Notes: generated by a model from the letters alone, not told the origin. A stretch of DNA of 64,000 bases from Mesorhizobium neociceri (GCF_013520985.1 NZ_JACDTY010000001.1:186001-250000); one strand, 5' to 3'; positions 43,666-53,132 are shown, numbered from the stretch's first letter. Translations and numbers: made by a program.

Positions 43666-44892
43666 TCAGGTCGTGGCTTCTATGCGTGGCTTTTTGAAAC
43701 TCCGCAGCCTGGCGGCGAAGGCGGGGCTCAGAGCGTCGATCCTCTGCATGACGCGGCGGCGGCTGAAATGAAGCTGCCGGCGTGCGCGCCAGCGTAGGTC
43801 CGTGTCAATGGTCAGGCTGCGGCGAAAATCAGCCATATGCAGGCCGTGTTCGTCCATCGCCAGCTTTACCGGATCGTCGTAGAACGTTGCGATCTTGGCC
43901 GCCGTCATGCCGGGCGAAGCCATCCAGTCCGGCACATGCACGGTGCACAGCCGCTCGACATCGGTGAGCAGCCGGCTGACGCCGGTTCCGGCGGCCGGAC
44001 AAGAGGTCTGATAGGCATCGCCGATCAAAACGATGCCATTGCGCACACAGTTCTGCGCCACCGTGATGTCGGTGAGCCAGCTGTCGACCCGGTTGATGAC
44101 TTCGAAATCGCCGAATGTCTTAACCAGCCCCGGCAGTGTTTCGATGAGCGTTTCCCGGGGACGTTCGCGCAGGGCCTTCACCCAGGGATCACGGTGATCG
44201 CGGAAGACGAACAGATTGGCGCGCGTGACGTCGGCGGCGGGAAACAGGGTCAGGTAATCGATGCCGTCGGAGACCCGCTCGCCGTAGTAGGTAACGGCCG
44301 GGTGCTTGAAGGCGCTTGCTCCCACCGGGCGCAGATTGAAGCCGAACGTCAGCGACTGCTTCTGGTGAACGAAGTGGCGCTCGATGCCGACGTCGCGCTT
44401 CAGAATATCGCCCATGCCGGTGGCCAGCACGAGCAGCCGCGCCGTCACGTCGTGATGGTCGAGGATCGACACGCGCTGGCGGTCCGCTCCTGTCTCCAGC
44501 CCGTTGACGCGGCCGGAGATGAAGCGAACGTTTTCGGGCAGTTCGGCGCGCATGGCGGCAACGAGGTCATCGTAGAAAATGCCGTAGTGGCGCGCGTGCG
44601 TGCGGTCGAGGATACGCCCCCTGCGAATGTTGACGATGTCGTCGAAGGCCACGGCCGCCGTCGAAAGCCTGTCCAGAAGGCCAAGCCGGCGCAGTTTTTC
44701 AGCCTGGTCGCTGGAGACTTTCTCGACACGAAACTCCCTGGGAAAGACCGAATGGCGATCGATCAAGATGACGTTGTAACCGGCTCGTGCGAGCACATTC
44801 GCCGCAATGGTGCCGGAAAGTCCGGCGCCGACGATGGCGATCTCGGCATCGGTCCCTTCGGGCAGCGGATTGTGGCGGTGCTCGGCCGTCAT
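43666..44892 (-). CDS. FAD-dependent oxidoreductase (PHBH/halogenase-like fold), EPS-linked
   Basis: 408-residue flavoprotein. FAD-binding GxGxxG is AIVGAGLSGTIAANVLARAG; DG-type motif is VLIGDAYQTSCPAAGTGVSR, as in p-hydroxybenzoate hydroxylase-like monooxygenases. A basic C-terminal tail follows. The start MTAEHRHN overlaps the stop of the WecG-like gene (ATGA), so the pair is coupled. Oxidation of a lipid-linked sugar or a modification in EPS assembly is inferred from context only. Confidence 0.85.
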   Translation of the reverse strand: MTAEHRHNPLPEGTDAEIAIVGAGLSGTIAANVLARAGYNVILIDRHSVFPREFRVEKVSSDQAEKLRRLGLLDRLSTAAVAFDDIVNIRRGRILDRTHARHYGIFYDDLVAAMRAELPENVRFISGRVNGLETGADRQRVSILDHHDVTARLLVLATGMGDILKRDVGIERHFVHQKQSLTFGFNLRPVGASAFKHPAVTYYGERVSDGIDYLTLFPAADVTRANLFVFRDHRDPWVKALRERPRETLIETLPGLVKTFGDFEVINRVDSWLTDITVAQNCVRNGIVLIGDAYQTSCPAAGTGVSRLLTDVERLCTVHVPDWMASPGMTAAKIATFYDDPVKLAMDEHGLHMADFRRSLTIDTDLRWRARRQLHFSRRRVMQRIDALSPAFAARLRSFKKPRIEATT

Positions 44893-45794
44893 TTGGAATA
44901 CCTCAATAGGGCGTAGACGGCCCGTGGACTGGTCGTGAAGTAGCGCCAGAAAAGCCGGCGCGGCTCCATCATCACACGCCAGAGCCACTCGAAGCCAGCC
45001 TTCTGCACCCATAGCGGGGCGCGCCGGACCTTGCCGGCGATATGGTCGAAAAGCCCGCCCGACGTCTTGATCAGGCCGACATTGTGGAGCCGCGATGCAT
45101 AGTCGCGGATAAAGATCTGCTCGCGCGGCACGCCGAGGCCCAGCCACAATATGTCGGGTGCAAGCGCGTTGATCTCGTCGAGTTTCCTTTCAAGCGCCTG
45201 GCCGGCCAGAAAGCCGTGACAATTCCCGGCGATGCGCAGGCGAGGGTATTTGGCGCTGATGCGGGCGACAGCTTTGTTGTTCTCCGCCTCCGTCGAGCCC
45301 AGCAGGTAGAATGTCGTGCCTTCCTGTTCGGCGAGCCTGGCAACATCATGGAACAGGTCCGTGGTGGCGACCCGCTCCGGCAGATGCACGCTGCACAGCA
45401 GGCGCGAGGCAAAAACCAGCGGCTGGCCATCGGCGAAGATCTGGTCGGCCTGGCGAAATAGCCGGGCGACTTCCGTGTTCTGCCCCACCTGGGCGATGAC
45501 ATCGCCATTGGCGGAGGTGAAATAATAGGGGCGGGTGTTGGGCAGATGCCCACGCGCCGACGCGATCATCAGCCGGGCGGCGTCTTGCCGATCGATCACG
45601 GTGATCGGCAGACCGCCGAGCACAACCGTCGGCAAGGCGGGAAGCTGCGCGCGGGTTGTGACGCCTGCAGGTCCGGTCTCGCCAAGCGAGCGGGGATGGG
45701 AAGCCTCACCTGCTGCGGACGCCTCGGGGCGCCGCGCATCCGCTTCGCGGATCGCGCCCTTACCCCCTTGAGACTTTTTTGAAACGTCGCGCAT
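44889..45794 (-). CDS. WecG/TagA/CpsF-family glycosyltransferase
   Basis: 301-residue GT26 enzyme. The N-terminal 50 residues are a variable charged region; the catalytic domain has YYFTSANGDVIAQVGQ, ADGQPLVFASRL and the conserved DILWLGLGVPREQIFI and TSGGLFDHIAGKVRRAP. The family transfers N-acetylmannosamine(uronic acid) or glucose-type residues to the lipid-linked acceptor. It opens a two-gene unit with the FAD oxidoreductase. Upstream DNA is AT-rich with repeats that may control it. Confidence 0.9.
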   Translation of the reverse strand: MRDVSKKSQGGKGAIREADARRPEASAAGEASHPRSLGETGPAGVTTRAQLPALPTVVLGGLPITVIDRQDAARLMIASARGHLPNTRPYYFTSANGDVIAQVGQNTEVARLFRQADQIFADGQPLVFASRLLCSVHLPERVATTDLFHDVARLAEQEGTTFYLLGSTEAENNKAVARISAKYPRLRIAGNCHGFLAGQALERKLDEINALAPDILWLGLGVPREQIFIRDYASRLHNVGLIKTSGGLFDHIAGKVRRAPLWVQKAGFEWLWRVMMEPRRLFWRYFTTSPRAVYALLRYSK

Positions 45795-45809
45795 CGTGGA
45801 AATTACCTA

Positions 45810-45871
45810 TTTCGAAGTATTCTAAGTAAATAGTGGGGAAAGTTAAGCGATACGTTAATAGGTAGTTAACG
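45810..45871 (-). promoter_or_regulatory. AT-rich leader with phased GTTAA and inverted repeats (candidate EPS regulator and Irr-like sites)
   Basis: TTTCGAAGTATTCTAAG (45810-45826) is close to the iron-control (ICE) box TTTAGAA-N3-TTCTAAA, with two mismatches. Then GTTAA occurs at 45842, 45854 and 45865 (spacing 12 and 11), including the perfect inverted repeat CGTTAA-N7-TTAACG (45853-45871). These are sequence resemblances; binding factors are unproven. Confidence 0.35.
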
Positions 45872-46550
45872 CGTAAACTTTTCATAAAATCTATAGATAA
45901 ATCAATGAGTTGTGCCGTCCGGATGAAGCGCTGCCCAAATCGCGAGGAACGAACCATTTCAGGTCGGGCATTTTTTGGCCCTGGAGCATGAAAAATCCAA
46001 TTGGATCAACGCGCTCTTTGCATTTTGTCGGCCGCCAGAATTCGATGGTGGCGTGGCGGGGACTTTGGCTTTGCGAACGCTCACGCAGCCAGCGGGCGAC
46101 TCGGAATGTCGACGCGGCCTGGGTCAAGAAAAGGTCGATGATGACAGGATTTCCGTCATGTTCCATAGGCAGAGATTGCTTTGGATTGGATGTCAAAGGC
46201 ATCAACCGATCCGATGCTTGCAAGCAACCGCCCTTAGTAAAACTATGTCTTTCCGGTTGCATTTACTTGCAGACATTGTTCTCGTGCCATGCGTCGAGAA
46301 TTCGACGCCGCGGCTTGTCGCAACCCGCTTCGCTCTGTTGGGCCTGCCCGCGATACCGGTGATCGAAGGGCAGGCGCATCGTGATGCAGACGGACCGAAA
46401 ATCCTTCCGACCTATCCCTTGGAGGGATGCCCATTGCGGTGGGAATGCCTTATCGTCCAGTGCGGCGCAAGCGCCAAATCCAGTGAACCAACCTGAGCAA
46501 GATGCTGCTTGATTCAGGCACCGCGTCGGAGGATACCGAACGGATCAAGC
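45872..46550. other. Gene-poor region between the EPS cluster and the DyP gene
   Basis: Open frames exist (45891-46262 minus, 123 residues; 45975-46496 plus, 173 residues) but neither has a recognisable family or a clear ribosome binding site, and they overlap each other. The stretch is less GC-rich than its neighbours and may be decayed sequence. The promoter of the DyP-encapsulin operon should lie near its right end. Confidence 0.5.
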
Positions 46551-47603
46551 ATGGAGTCCAGTTTGCCAGCCGTTGTTTCGCAACCGGTCGTCGCCCTTCT
46601 GACGCGGGCCGCGATCTTTCTTGTCATTACGCTCAAATCCGGCCCTGAACATGACGCGACCGCACGCGGCCTGTGTGCCGACCTTTCCGCGCTCAAGCGA
46701 GCGGTCGGCTTCCGCGACCTCGAGGGCGGGTTGTCCTGTGTCATGGCAATTGGCTCCGACGCGTGGGACCGGTTGTTTGCAACCCCGAAGCCTAGGGATC
46801 TGCATCCGTTCCGCGAGATCCGCGGCCAGCATCACGCTGTTTCGACGCCGGGTGACTTGCTGTTTCATATCCGTGCGGCGCGAATGGACCTCTGCTTCGA
46901 ACTGGCGACGCAGATCATGGCGCGGCTTGGTAGCGCTGTCGCCACGACGGACGAGGTGCAGGGCTTCAACTATTTCGACAACCGCGACCTGATCGGTTTC
47001 GTCGATGGCACCGAGAACCCGGTGGATCAGGGCGCCATCGACGCCACCATCATCGGCGAGGAGGATCCTGACTTTGCCGGCGGCAGCTACGTGATCGTGC
47101 AAAAATACCTGCACGATCTGGCGCGCTGGAACGAGGTGCCGGTGGCCGAGCAGGAAAAGATCATCGGTCGGACCAAGCTTTCCGACATCGAACTCAACGA
47201 CGCGGTCAAACCGACATCGGCGCATAATGCGCTGACGTCGATTACCGAGGATGGCGAAGAGCTGGAAATCCTGCGTGACAACATGCCGTTCGGCGATGCA
47301 GGCAAGGGCGAGTTCGGCACCTATTTCATCGGCTATGCCCGCTCGCCGCGCCGCATCGAGCAGATGCTGGAAAACATGTTCATCGGCCGTCCGCCCGGCA
47401 ATTACGACCGGCTGCTCGACTTCAGCCGCGCGGTGACCGGCACGCTGTTTTTTGTGCCGTCGGCGACGTTCCTCGAAGATGTTGCAGTGGATGCGGCTGC
47501 CGCTCCGCTCGCGGCCCAACCCGAGGCGACGGATCAAACCCAGTCGCGCCCGCGCGACGGTTCACTCGGTATCGGATCTCTCAAGGATGTGAGGCAGACA
47601 TGA
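46551..47603 (+). CDS. DyP-type peroxidase with C-terminal encapsulin-targeting peptide
   Basis: 350-residue heme peroxidase of the dye-decolorizing family, class P/B. The distal GxxDG motif is GFVDGTEN with D152; H225 in PTSAHNALTS is the probable proximal heme ligand. After the catalytic domain a low-complexity Ala/Pro/Gln/Arg linker leads to DGSLGIGSLKDVRQT, matching the conserved cargo-loading peptide of encapsulin DyPs. The stop overlaps the encapsulin start (ATGA). It should be packed inside the shell encoded next. GGAGG lies 18 nt upstream of the ATG, which is farther than ideal. Confidence 0.93.
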   Translation: MESSLPAVVSQPVVALLTRAAIFLVITLKSGPEHDATARGLCADLSALKRAVGFRDLEGGLSCVMAIGSDAWDRLFATPKPRDLHPFREIRGQHHAVSTPGDLLFHIRAARMDLCFELATQIMARLGSAVATTDEVQGFNYFDNRDLIGFVDGTENPVDQGAIDATIIGEEDPDFAGGSYVIVQKYLHDLARWNEVPVAEQEKIIGRTKLSDIELNDAVKPTSAHNALTSITEDGEELEILRDNMPFGDAGKGEFGTYFIGYARSPRRIEQMLENMFIGRPPGNYDRLLDFSRAVTGTLFFVPSATFLEDVAVDAAAAPLAAQPEATDQTQSRPRDGSLGIGSLKDVRQT

Positions 47604-48406
47604 ATACTCTTTATCGGGAACTCGCTCCCATTTCCGACGCCGCTTGGGCGCAGATCGAGGACGAGGCATCGCGCACCCTCAAGCGCCATCTGGCGGCGCG
47701 GCGTGTTGTCGATGTCGTCGGCCCGAAGGGTTTCGACCTGTCTTCCGTCGGCACCGGCCATACCAAGCCGATCGCGGCGCCCGACGAGGGGGTTCAGTCA
47801 GTGCAGCGCGAGGTCAAGGCGCTGGTCGAGTTGCGCGTTCCGTTCGAATTGACACGCCAGGCCATCAACGATGTCGAACGGGGTGCTACGGATTCAGACT
47901 GGTCCGCGGTGAAGGAAGCGGCGCGCAAGATTGCCTTCGCCGAGGATCGCTCGGTGTTCGACGGCTACGCCGCCGCCGGCATCCAGGGCCTTCGTGAAGG
48001 CACCAGCAATCCGGTCGTGGCACTGCCGGCCAAGGTGATGGCCTATCCGGAAGCGGTCGCCCAGGCGGTCAGCCAGTTGCGGCTTGCCGGCGTCAATGGC
48101 CCCTATGCGCTGGTGCTGGGTGCTGCGGCCTTCACGGCCGTCAGCGGCGGCAGCGACGAGGGCTACCCGGTCTTCCATCATATCGAGCGCATGGTCGATG
48201 GCGGTATCATCTGGGCGCCGGCCATCGAAGGCGGGTTTGTGCTGTCCACGCGGGGTGGCGATTTCGAGCTCGATATCGGCCAGGACCTGTCGATCGGCTA
48301 TCTCTCGCATTCCAGCACAAGCGTCGAACTCTATCTGCAGGAGACATTCACCTTCCGGCTGCTGACGTCAGAGGCCTGCGTTACGCTTGCGCCGTCGCGG
48401 AAGTGA
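47600..48406 (+). CDS. Family-1 encapsulin nanocompartment shell protein
   Basis: 268-residue HK97-fold shell protein, the size typical of T=1 encapsulins (about 265-275). Characteristic blocks: N-terminal APISDAAWAQIEDEASRTLK, LVELRVPFELTRQAINDVER, FDGYAAAGIQGL, and the C-terminal SIGYLSHSSTSVELYLQE. The N-terminal helix normally docks the cargo tag. The start overlaps the DyP stop, so shell and cargo are co-translated. In other bacteria this pair protects against oxidative stress; the physiological substrate here is unknown. Confidence 0.94.
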   Translation: MNTLYRELAPISDAAWAQIEDEASRTLKRHLAARRVVDVVGPKGFDLSSVGTGHTKPIAAPDEGVQSVQREVKALVELRVPFELTRQAINDVERGATDSDWSAVKEAARKIAFAEDRSVFDGYAAAGIQGLREGTSNPVVALPAKVMAYPEAVAQAVSQLRLAGVNGPYALVLGAAAFTAVSGGSDEGYPVFHHIERMVDGGIIWAPAIEGGFVLSTRGGDFELDIGQDLSIGYLSHSSTSVELYLQETFTFRLLTSEACVTLAPSRK

Positions 48407-48445
48407 ACGCGAAGTCGTAACGGCCTGGCCGCAAGATCGGCCGGG

Positions 48446-49594
48446 CTACCATTCGGCGAAGGAACCGTCCTTGTGGCGCCAGATCGGGTTGCGCCAGCGG
48501 TGGCCTTCCTTGGCGCGTTCCTTGACGTAGTCCTCGTCGATTTCGACGCCGAGCCCTGGGCCATCCGGGATAGCGACATAGCCATCCTCGTAGCGGAAGA
48601 CGTCCTTGTTGGCCGCATAATCGAGCAGGTCGTTGGCAGCGTTGTAATGGATGCCGAGGCTTTGCTCCTGGATGAAGCAATTGTAGCTCACCGCGTCGAG
48701 CTGCAAGCAGGAGGCAAGCGCGATTGGCCCGAGCGGGCAGTGCGGCGCGACCGCCACGTCATAGGCTTCTGCCATCGCCGCGATCTTGCGACATTCGGTG
48801 ATGCCGCCGGCATGCGAAAGATCGGGCTGGATGATGTCGACGGCGCCTTGCTCGAACACCGATTTGAAATCCCAGCGGCTGTAGAGCCGCTCGCCGAGCG
48901 CGATCGGCGTCGAGCCGAGCGCGGCGATCTCCTTCAGCGCCTCGCGGTTTTCGCTGAGCACCGGTTCCTCGATGAACATCAGCCGGTAGGGTTCCAGCTC
49001 CTTGACCAGCATGCGGGCCATCGGCCGGTGCACGCGGCCGTGGAAATCGACGGCGATGCCGATGTTGGGGCCGACCGCTTCGCGCACCACGGCGACGCGC
49101 TCGACAGCCGCATCGATCTTGTCATGGCTGTCGACGATCTGCAGTTCCTCGGTGCCGTTCATTTTCAGCGCCTGGAAACCGCGCGAAACCACCTCCCTGG
49201 CGCCGGCGGCCACTTCCGCCGGGCGGTCGCCGCCGATCCAGGAATAGACCTTGATGCTGTCGCGCAATTTGCCGCCGAGCAGTTCATGCACCGGCACGCC
49301 GAGCGCCTTGCCCTTGATGTCCCACAGCGCCTGGTCGATACCGGCAATTGCGCTCATCAGGATCGGGCCGCCGCGGTAGAAGCCGCCGCGATGCATCACC
49401 GTCCAGTGGTCTTCGATCAGGCGAGGATCCTTGCCGATGAGGTAGTCGCCAAGTTCCTTGACCGCCGCCTCGACCGTCAGCGCCCGGCCTTCGACCACAG
49501 GCTCGCCCCAGCCGGTGACGCCGGCATCGGTCTCGATCTTCAGGAACAGCCAGCGCGGCGGGACGATGTAGGTGGTGAGCGAGATGATTTTCAT
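48446..49594 (-). CDS. dgoD: D-galactonate dehydratase
   Basis: 382-residue enolase-superfamily enzyme, the same length as E. coli DgoD. Active-site residues fall at matching numbers: D183 and H185 (VDFHGRVH), E209 (FIEEPVL), E235 (LGERLYSR) and H285 (APHCPLGP). It converts D-galactonate to 2-keto-3-deoxy-D-galactonate (De Ley-Doudoroff pathway). [15 protein letters not shown] is the start. The GntR regulator gene lies 7 nt upstream in the same direction, so the two form one unit. Confidence 0.94.
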   Translation of the reverse strand: MKIISLTTYIVPPRWLFLKIETDAGVTGWGEPVVEGRALTVEAAVKELGDYLIGKDPRLIEDHWTVMHRGGFYRGGPILMSAIAGIDQALWDIKGKALGVPVHELLGGKLRDSIKVYSWIGGDRPAEVAAGAREVVSRGFQALKMNGTEELQIVDSHDKIDAAVERVAVVREAVGPNIGIAVDFHGRVHRPMARMLVKELEPYRLMFIEEPVLSENREALKEIAALGSTPIALGERLYSRWDFKSVFEQGAVDIIQPDLSHAGGITECRKIAAMAEAYDVAVAPHCPLGPIALASCLQLDAVSYNCFIQEQSLGIHYNAANDLLDYAANKDVFRYEDGYVAIPDGPGLGVEIDEDYVKERAKEGHRWRNPIWRHKDGSFAEW

Positions 49595-49601
49595 GCTGGT
49601 C

Positions 49602-50348
49602 TCAGTTGTTCTTGAGTTTCTTGGCGCTGACGAGGTCGCGCGCCGCAAGGTCGAGAATCCGGCCCGCTGCCGCACGCGCCGCCGCGGCATCGCGCATGCG
49701 CAGCGCCTCGACGACTTCGCGATGTGCCGCGACCGCTTCCATGCGCCGGTCGAGCGAGATGGTCGCCGTCGCTTCCAGCGAGAATTTGAGCCCGGTGTCG
49801 ATCAAATTGCCGATCTGGCGGAAGATCGGGTTGTGGCTCGCGGCATAGACGATCTGGTGAAAGGTGATGTCCGAGCGCGAGAAGGTGACGAGATCCTCGC
49901 CGGCGTTGGCCATGCCGCGCCATGCGGCTTCGAGATCGGCAATCTCCTGCAGCGTCGCGCGCGTCGCCGCGAGTTCGGCGACCAGCGGCTCGATGGCGCG
50001 GCGCGTTTCGAGGATGGCGTCGAACAGCTTGTCGTCCAGCGCATGCGGAGCGTGCCAGGCCAGCACTTGCGGGTCGATGATGTTCCAGTTGTCCTGTTCA
50101 CATACAACCGTGCCGATGCGCGGCCGCGACAGCACCAGCCCCTTGGCGGCCAGTACCTTCAGCGCCTCACGGATAACGGTGCGGCTGACGCCATATTCGA
50201 CGCCGAGTTCGTTTTCGGTCGGAAGCGACGAGCCGGCCGGATAGCGACCGGAAAAGATGTCGGAGGCGATTGCCTTGATCACGTCAGGCATGACGCGCGG
50301 GCGGCGGGTAGGCGTGTCGCCTGATGCCTTCTTCGAAATCTCGGTCAC
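49602..50348 (-). CDS. FCD-type GntR regulator (FadR subfamily, DgoR-like)
   Basis: 248-residue regulator. N-terminal winged helix (about 15-90; [20 protein letters not shown]) and C-terminal FCD helical domain with metal-ligand pattern (AHREVVEAL and [13 protein letters not shown]). It is upstream of dgoD and divergent from the araFGH-type operon. An inverted repeat in the shared promoter space is its likely operator. Galactonate or a 2-keto-3-deoxy acid is the plausible effector. Confidence 0.92.
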   Translation of the reverse strand: MTEISKKASGDTPTRRPRVMPDVIKAIASDIFSGRYPAGSSLPTENELGVEYGVSRTVIREALKVLAAKGLVLSRPRIGTVVCEQDNWNIIDPQVLAWHAPHALDDKLFDAILETRRAIEPLVAELAATRATLQEIADLEAAWRGMANAGEDLVTFSRSDITFHQIVYAASHNPIFRQIGNLIDTGLKFSLEATATISLDRRMEAVAAHREVVEALRMRDAAAARAAAGRILDLAARDLVSAKKLKNN

Positions 50349-50457
50349 CTCAGCCCTCCTCCAAGGCGGCGAAACCGCTGATCTCGCACAACCGGTCCGG
50401 CCTTACCGGATGCGGATGATTTGCGCCAGCGATCCCTGGTCAGAGCATGTATCTTAA

Positions 50458-50490
50458 TTATCATACCAGATCAATTGACGAGTATGATAA
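50458..50490. promoter_or_regulatory. 9-bp inverted repeat TTATCATAC-N15-GTATGATAA (candidate GntR operator) overlapping promoter
   Basis: Perfect arms at 50458-50466 and 50482-50490 lie between the divergent GntR and binding-protein genes. TTGACG at 50475-50480 within the spacer could be the -35 of the transport operon. Occupancy would block transcription, consistent with repression by the adjacent GntR protein. Confidence 0.55.
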
Positions 50491-50550
50491 AAACAATTAG
50501 AGACTCCAACACCCGGGCCTGAGCGCCCGGCCTATCGCTGGGAGGTAATC

Positions 50551-51540
50551 ATGCGACTTTTGAAGACCGCGCTCGTCGCGGGCGCGCTTGCCGTGCTGTC
50601 CGTCACGACCATCGCTGCATATGCTCAGGACACCAAGATCGGTTTCATCGTCAAACAGCCCGAGGAGCCGTGGTTCCAGGACGAATGGAAGTTCGCCGAC
50701 CAGGCCGCCAAGGAAAAGGGTTTTACCCTGGTCAAGATCGGCGCCGAGGACGGTGAGAAGCTGATGTCGGCAATCGACAATCTCGGCGCGCAGGGCGCGC
50801 AGGGCTTCATCGTCTGCACGCCAGATGTGAAGCTCGGTCCCGGCATCGTCGCCAAGGCCGCCGCCAACAACCTCAAGCTGATGACGGTCGACGACCGCCT
50901 CGTCGGCGCAGACGGCAATGCGCTGGAAGACGTGCCGCATATGGGCATTTCGGCGACCAAGATCGGCGAGGCCGTCGGCCAGGCGATCGTCGACGAAATG
51001 AAGGTGCGCGGCTGGAAGGCCGACGAGGTCGGCGCCATCCGCGTCTCCTATGACCAACTGCCGACCGCCGTCGACCGTGTCGAAGGCGCCATCTCGGTGC
51101 TCAAGGCGAACGGCTTCAAGGCCGAGAACATTTTTGATGCACCGCAGGCCAAGACCGACACCGAGGCTGCGCTGAATGCGGCGACGGTGGTGCTCAATGC
51201 CCATGCCGACATCAAGAAGTGGGTCTCCTTCGGCCTCAATGACGAAGCCGTACTCGGCGCCGTGCGCGCTTCCGAAAGCGTCGGCATTCCGGCCGACGGC
51301 ATGATCGGCGTCGGCATTGGCGGCGCGGACTCGGCGATCAACGAGTTCAAGAAGCCGACCGCTACCGGCTTTGTCGGTACGGTGATCATCTCGCCGAAGC
51401 GTCACGGCTACGAGACGGCGCTCAACATGTATGACTGGGTCGCCAACAACAAGGAACCCGAGAAGCTGATCCTGACCGCCGGTGCGCTCGCCAAGCGCGA
51501 CGACTACCAGACGGTCCGCCAGGGTCTCGGCATCGAATAA
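50551..51540 (+). CDS. araF: CUT2 sugar ABC transporter substrate-binding protein, AraF-like
   Basis: 329-residue periplasmic protein. Signal peptide MRLLKTALVAGALAVLSVTT ends near IAAYAQ. The mature sequence DTKIGFIVKQPEEPWFQDEW and KLMTVDDRLVGADG are the L-arabinose-binding AraF features (E. coli AraF shares KIGFLVKQPEEPWFQ-type residues). GGGAGG lies 7 nt before the ATG. It heads the arabinose-type operon. Confidence 0.92.
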   Translation: MRLLKTALVAGALAVLSVTTIAAYAQDTKIGFIVKQPEEPWFQDEWKFADQAAKEKGFTLVKIGAEDGEKLMSAIDNLGAQGAQGFIVCTPDVKLGPGIVAKAAANNLKLMTVDDRLVGADGNALEDVPHMGISATKIGEAVGQAIVDEMKVRGWKADEVGAIRVSYDQLPTAVDRVEGAISVLKANGFKAENIFDAPQAKTDTEAALNAATVVLNAHADIKKWVSFGLNDEAVLGAVRASESVGIPADGMIGVGIGGADSAINEFKKPTATGFVGTVIISPKRHGYETALNMYDWVANNKEPEKLILTAGALAKRDDYQTVRQGLGIE

Positions 51541-51552
51541 TCCTCCCTGTAC

Positions 51553-51584
51553 AAACAGGCGGCGGCTCATGCCGCCGCCTGTTT
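51553..51584 (+). terminator. Intercistronic hairpin between araF and araG
   Basis: Fourteen-base perfect arms (51553-51566 and 51571-51584) flank the 4-nt loop TCAT. This very stable stem follows the araF stop and, as in many binding-protein operons, probably raises binding-protein mRNA over downstream genes. Confidence 0.7.
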
Positions 51585-51610
51585 GGCATCACGCAGAAGG
51601 ATCGACGCCA

Positions 51611-53122
51611 GTGTCCTTTCTCGATTTCTCGCACATCACCAAGACCTATCCGGGCGTCAAGGCGCTGTCGGACGTCTCCTTCGGCGTCGACAAGGGCGCA
51701 GTGCATGGCCTGATGGGCGAGAACGGCGCCGGCAAATCCACGCTGATCAAGATCCTGTCCGGCGACCAGCATGCCGATGAGGGCGAGATCAGCATCGACG
51801 GCAAGGTCCAGGCCTATTCATCGACGCGAGATGCCTTCGACAATGGCGTCATCGTCATCCACCAGGAACTGCAGCTGGTGCCAGAACTCACCGTCGCCGA
51901 AAATCTCAGCCTCGGCCGTTTTCCCGCCAGCGCCGGCATCATCGCCCGCGCCAGGATGCTGGACGACGTCGGCGCCAAGCTGAAATCGGCCGGCATCGAC
52001 ATCGACATCAGCCGCAAGGTCAAGACGCTGTCGATCGGCGAGCGTCAGATGGTCGAGATCGCCAAGGCGATCATGCTCGATGCGCGCGTCATCGCGCTGG
52101 ACGAGCCGACCTCGTCGCTGTCGTCGCGCGAAAGCGAAATCCTGTTTGCCCTGATCGACCGCCTGCGCGGCGAGGGCAAGGTCATCATCTATGTCTCGCA
52201 CAGGTTGGACGAAGTGTTCCGGCTCTGCGACAGCCTGACCGTGCTGCGCGACGGCAAGCTTGCGGCGCATCACGCCTCGCTGAAAGATGTCACCCGCGAC
52301 CAGGTCGTCGCCGAAATGGTCGGCCGCGAAATTTCTGATATCTGGGGTTTTCGTCCGCGCCCATCCGGCAATGTCCGGCTGAAGGTCGACGCTGTTTCCG
52401 GAGCAAAACTGAAGACGCCGGCCGGCTTCGAGGCCCGCGCCGGCGAGATCGTCGGTTTCTTCGGCCTGATCGGCGCCGGGCGCTCTGAACTGATGCGGCT
52501 GGTGTTCGGTGCCGACCCGCGCTCGGGCGGCAGCATAAGCGTCGACGGCAAGGTCGTTCGTGCGACCGATCCGCATGATGCGATCCGCGCCGGCATCGTG
52601 CTGTGCTCGGAAGACCGCAAGCATGACGGCATCATCCAAGGCCGCTCGATCGAGGAAAACATCAACATCTCGTCGCGGCGCCACCACACGCGCTTCGGCG
52701 TCTTGAACCGCGCCAGCGAGATCGCCACCGCCGATACCTTCATCAAGAAGCTCAAGGTGCGCACGCCGTCGCGCAAACAGGACATCATCAACCTTTCCGG
52801 CGGCAACCAGCAGAAGGTCATTTTGGGCCGCTGGCTGTCGGAGCAGGGCGTGCGTGTGCTCATCGTCGACGAGCCGACACGCGGCATCGACGTCGGCGCC
52901 AAAGCGGAGATATACGACCTGCTCTATCAGCTTGCCGAGGTCGGCATGGCGATCGTCGTCGTCTCGTCCGAATTGCCGGAGGTGATGGGCATTTGCGACC
53001 GCATCCTGGTGATGTGCGGCGGCCGCATCAACGCCGAGCTCAGCCGAGACCAGTTCGCCGAAAAGGCGATCCTTGCCGCCGCTCTTCCCGATCAGAAAAC
53101 ACCCGACGCGATAGCATCCTGA
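51611..53122 (+). CDS. araG: CUT2 sugar ABC transporter ATP-binding protein, AraG-like
   Basis: 503-residue duplicated ATPase. The first domain has Walker A GENGAGKST, signature region LSIGERQMVEIAKAI and Walker B ALDEPTSSL; the second has NLSGGNQQKVILGRWL and LIVDEPTRGID with a non-canonical Walker A, as usual in this family. GTG at 51611 is chosen with AAGGA 9 nt upstream; the longer frame reads through the intercistronic hairpin. Confidence 0.92.
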   Translation: MSFLDFSHITKTYPGVKALSDVSFGVDKGAVHGLMGENGAGKSTLIKILSGDQHADEGEISIDGKVQAYSSTRDAFDNGVIVIHQELQLVPELTVAENLSLGRFPASAGIIARARMLDDVGAKLKSAGIDIDISRKVKTLSIGERQMVEIAKAIMLDARVIALDEPTSSLSSRESEILFALIDRLRGEGKVIIYVSHRLDEVFRLCDSLTVLRDGKLAAHHASLKDVTRDQVVAEMVGREISDIWGFRPRPSGNVRLKVDAVSGAKLKTPAGFEARAGEIVGFFGLIGAGRSELMRLVFGADPRSGGSISVDGKVVRATDPHDAIRAGIVLCSEDRKHDGIIQGRSIEENINISSRRHHTRFGVLNRASEIATADTFIKKLKVRTPSRKQDIINLSGGNQQKVILGRWLSEQGVRVLIVDEPTRGIDVGAKAEIYDLLYQLAEVGMAIVVVSSELPEVMGICDRILVMCGGRINAELSRDQFAEKAILAAALPDQKTPDAIAS

Positions 53123-53132
53123 GGATCTTGCC

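Noticed and set aside
45891..46496. Two overlapping open frames as small hypothetical genes
   Set aside because: They overlap on opposite strands, lack ribosome binding sites and have no recognisable family; kept as an unannotated region.
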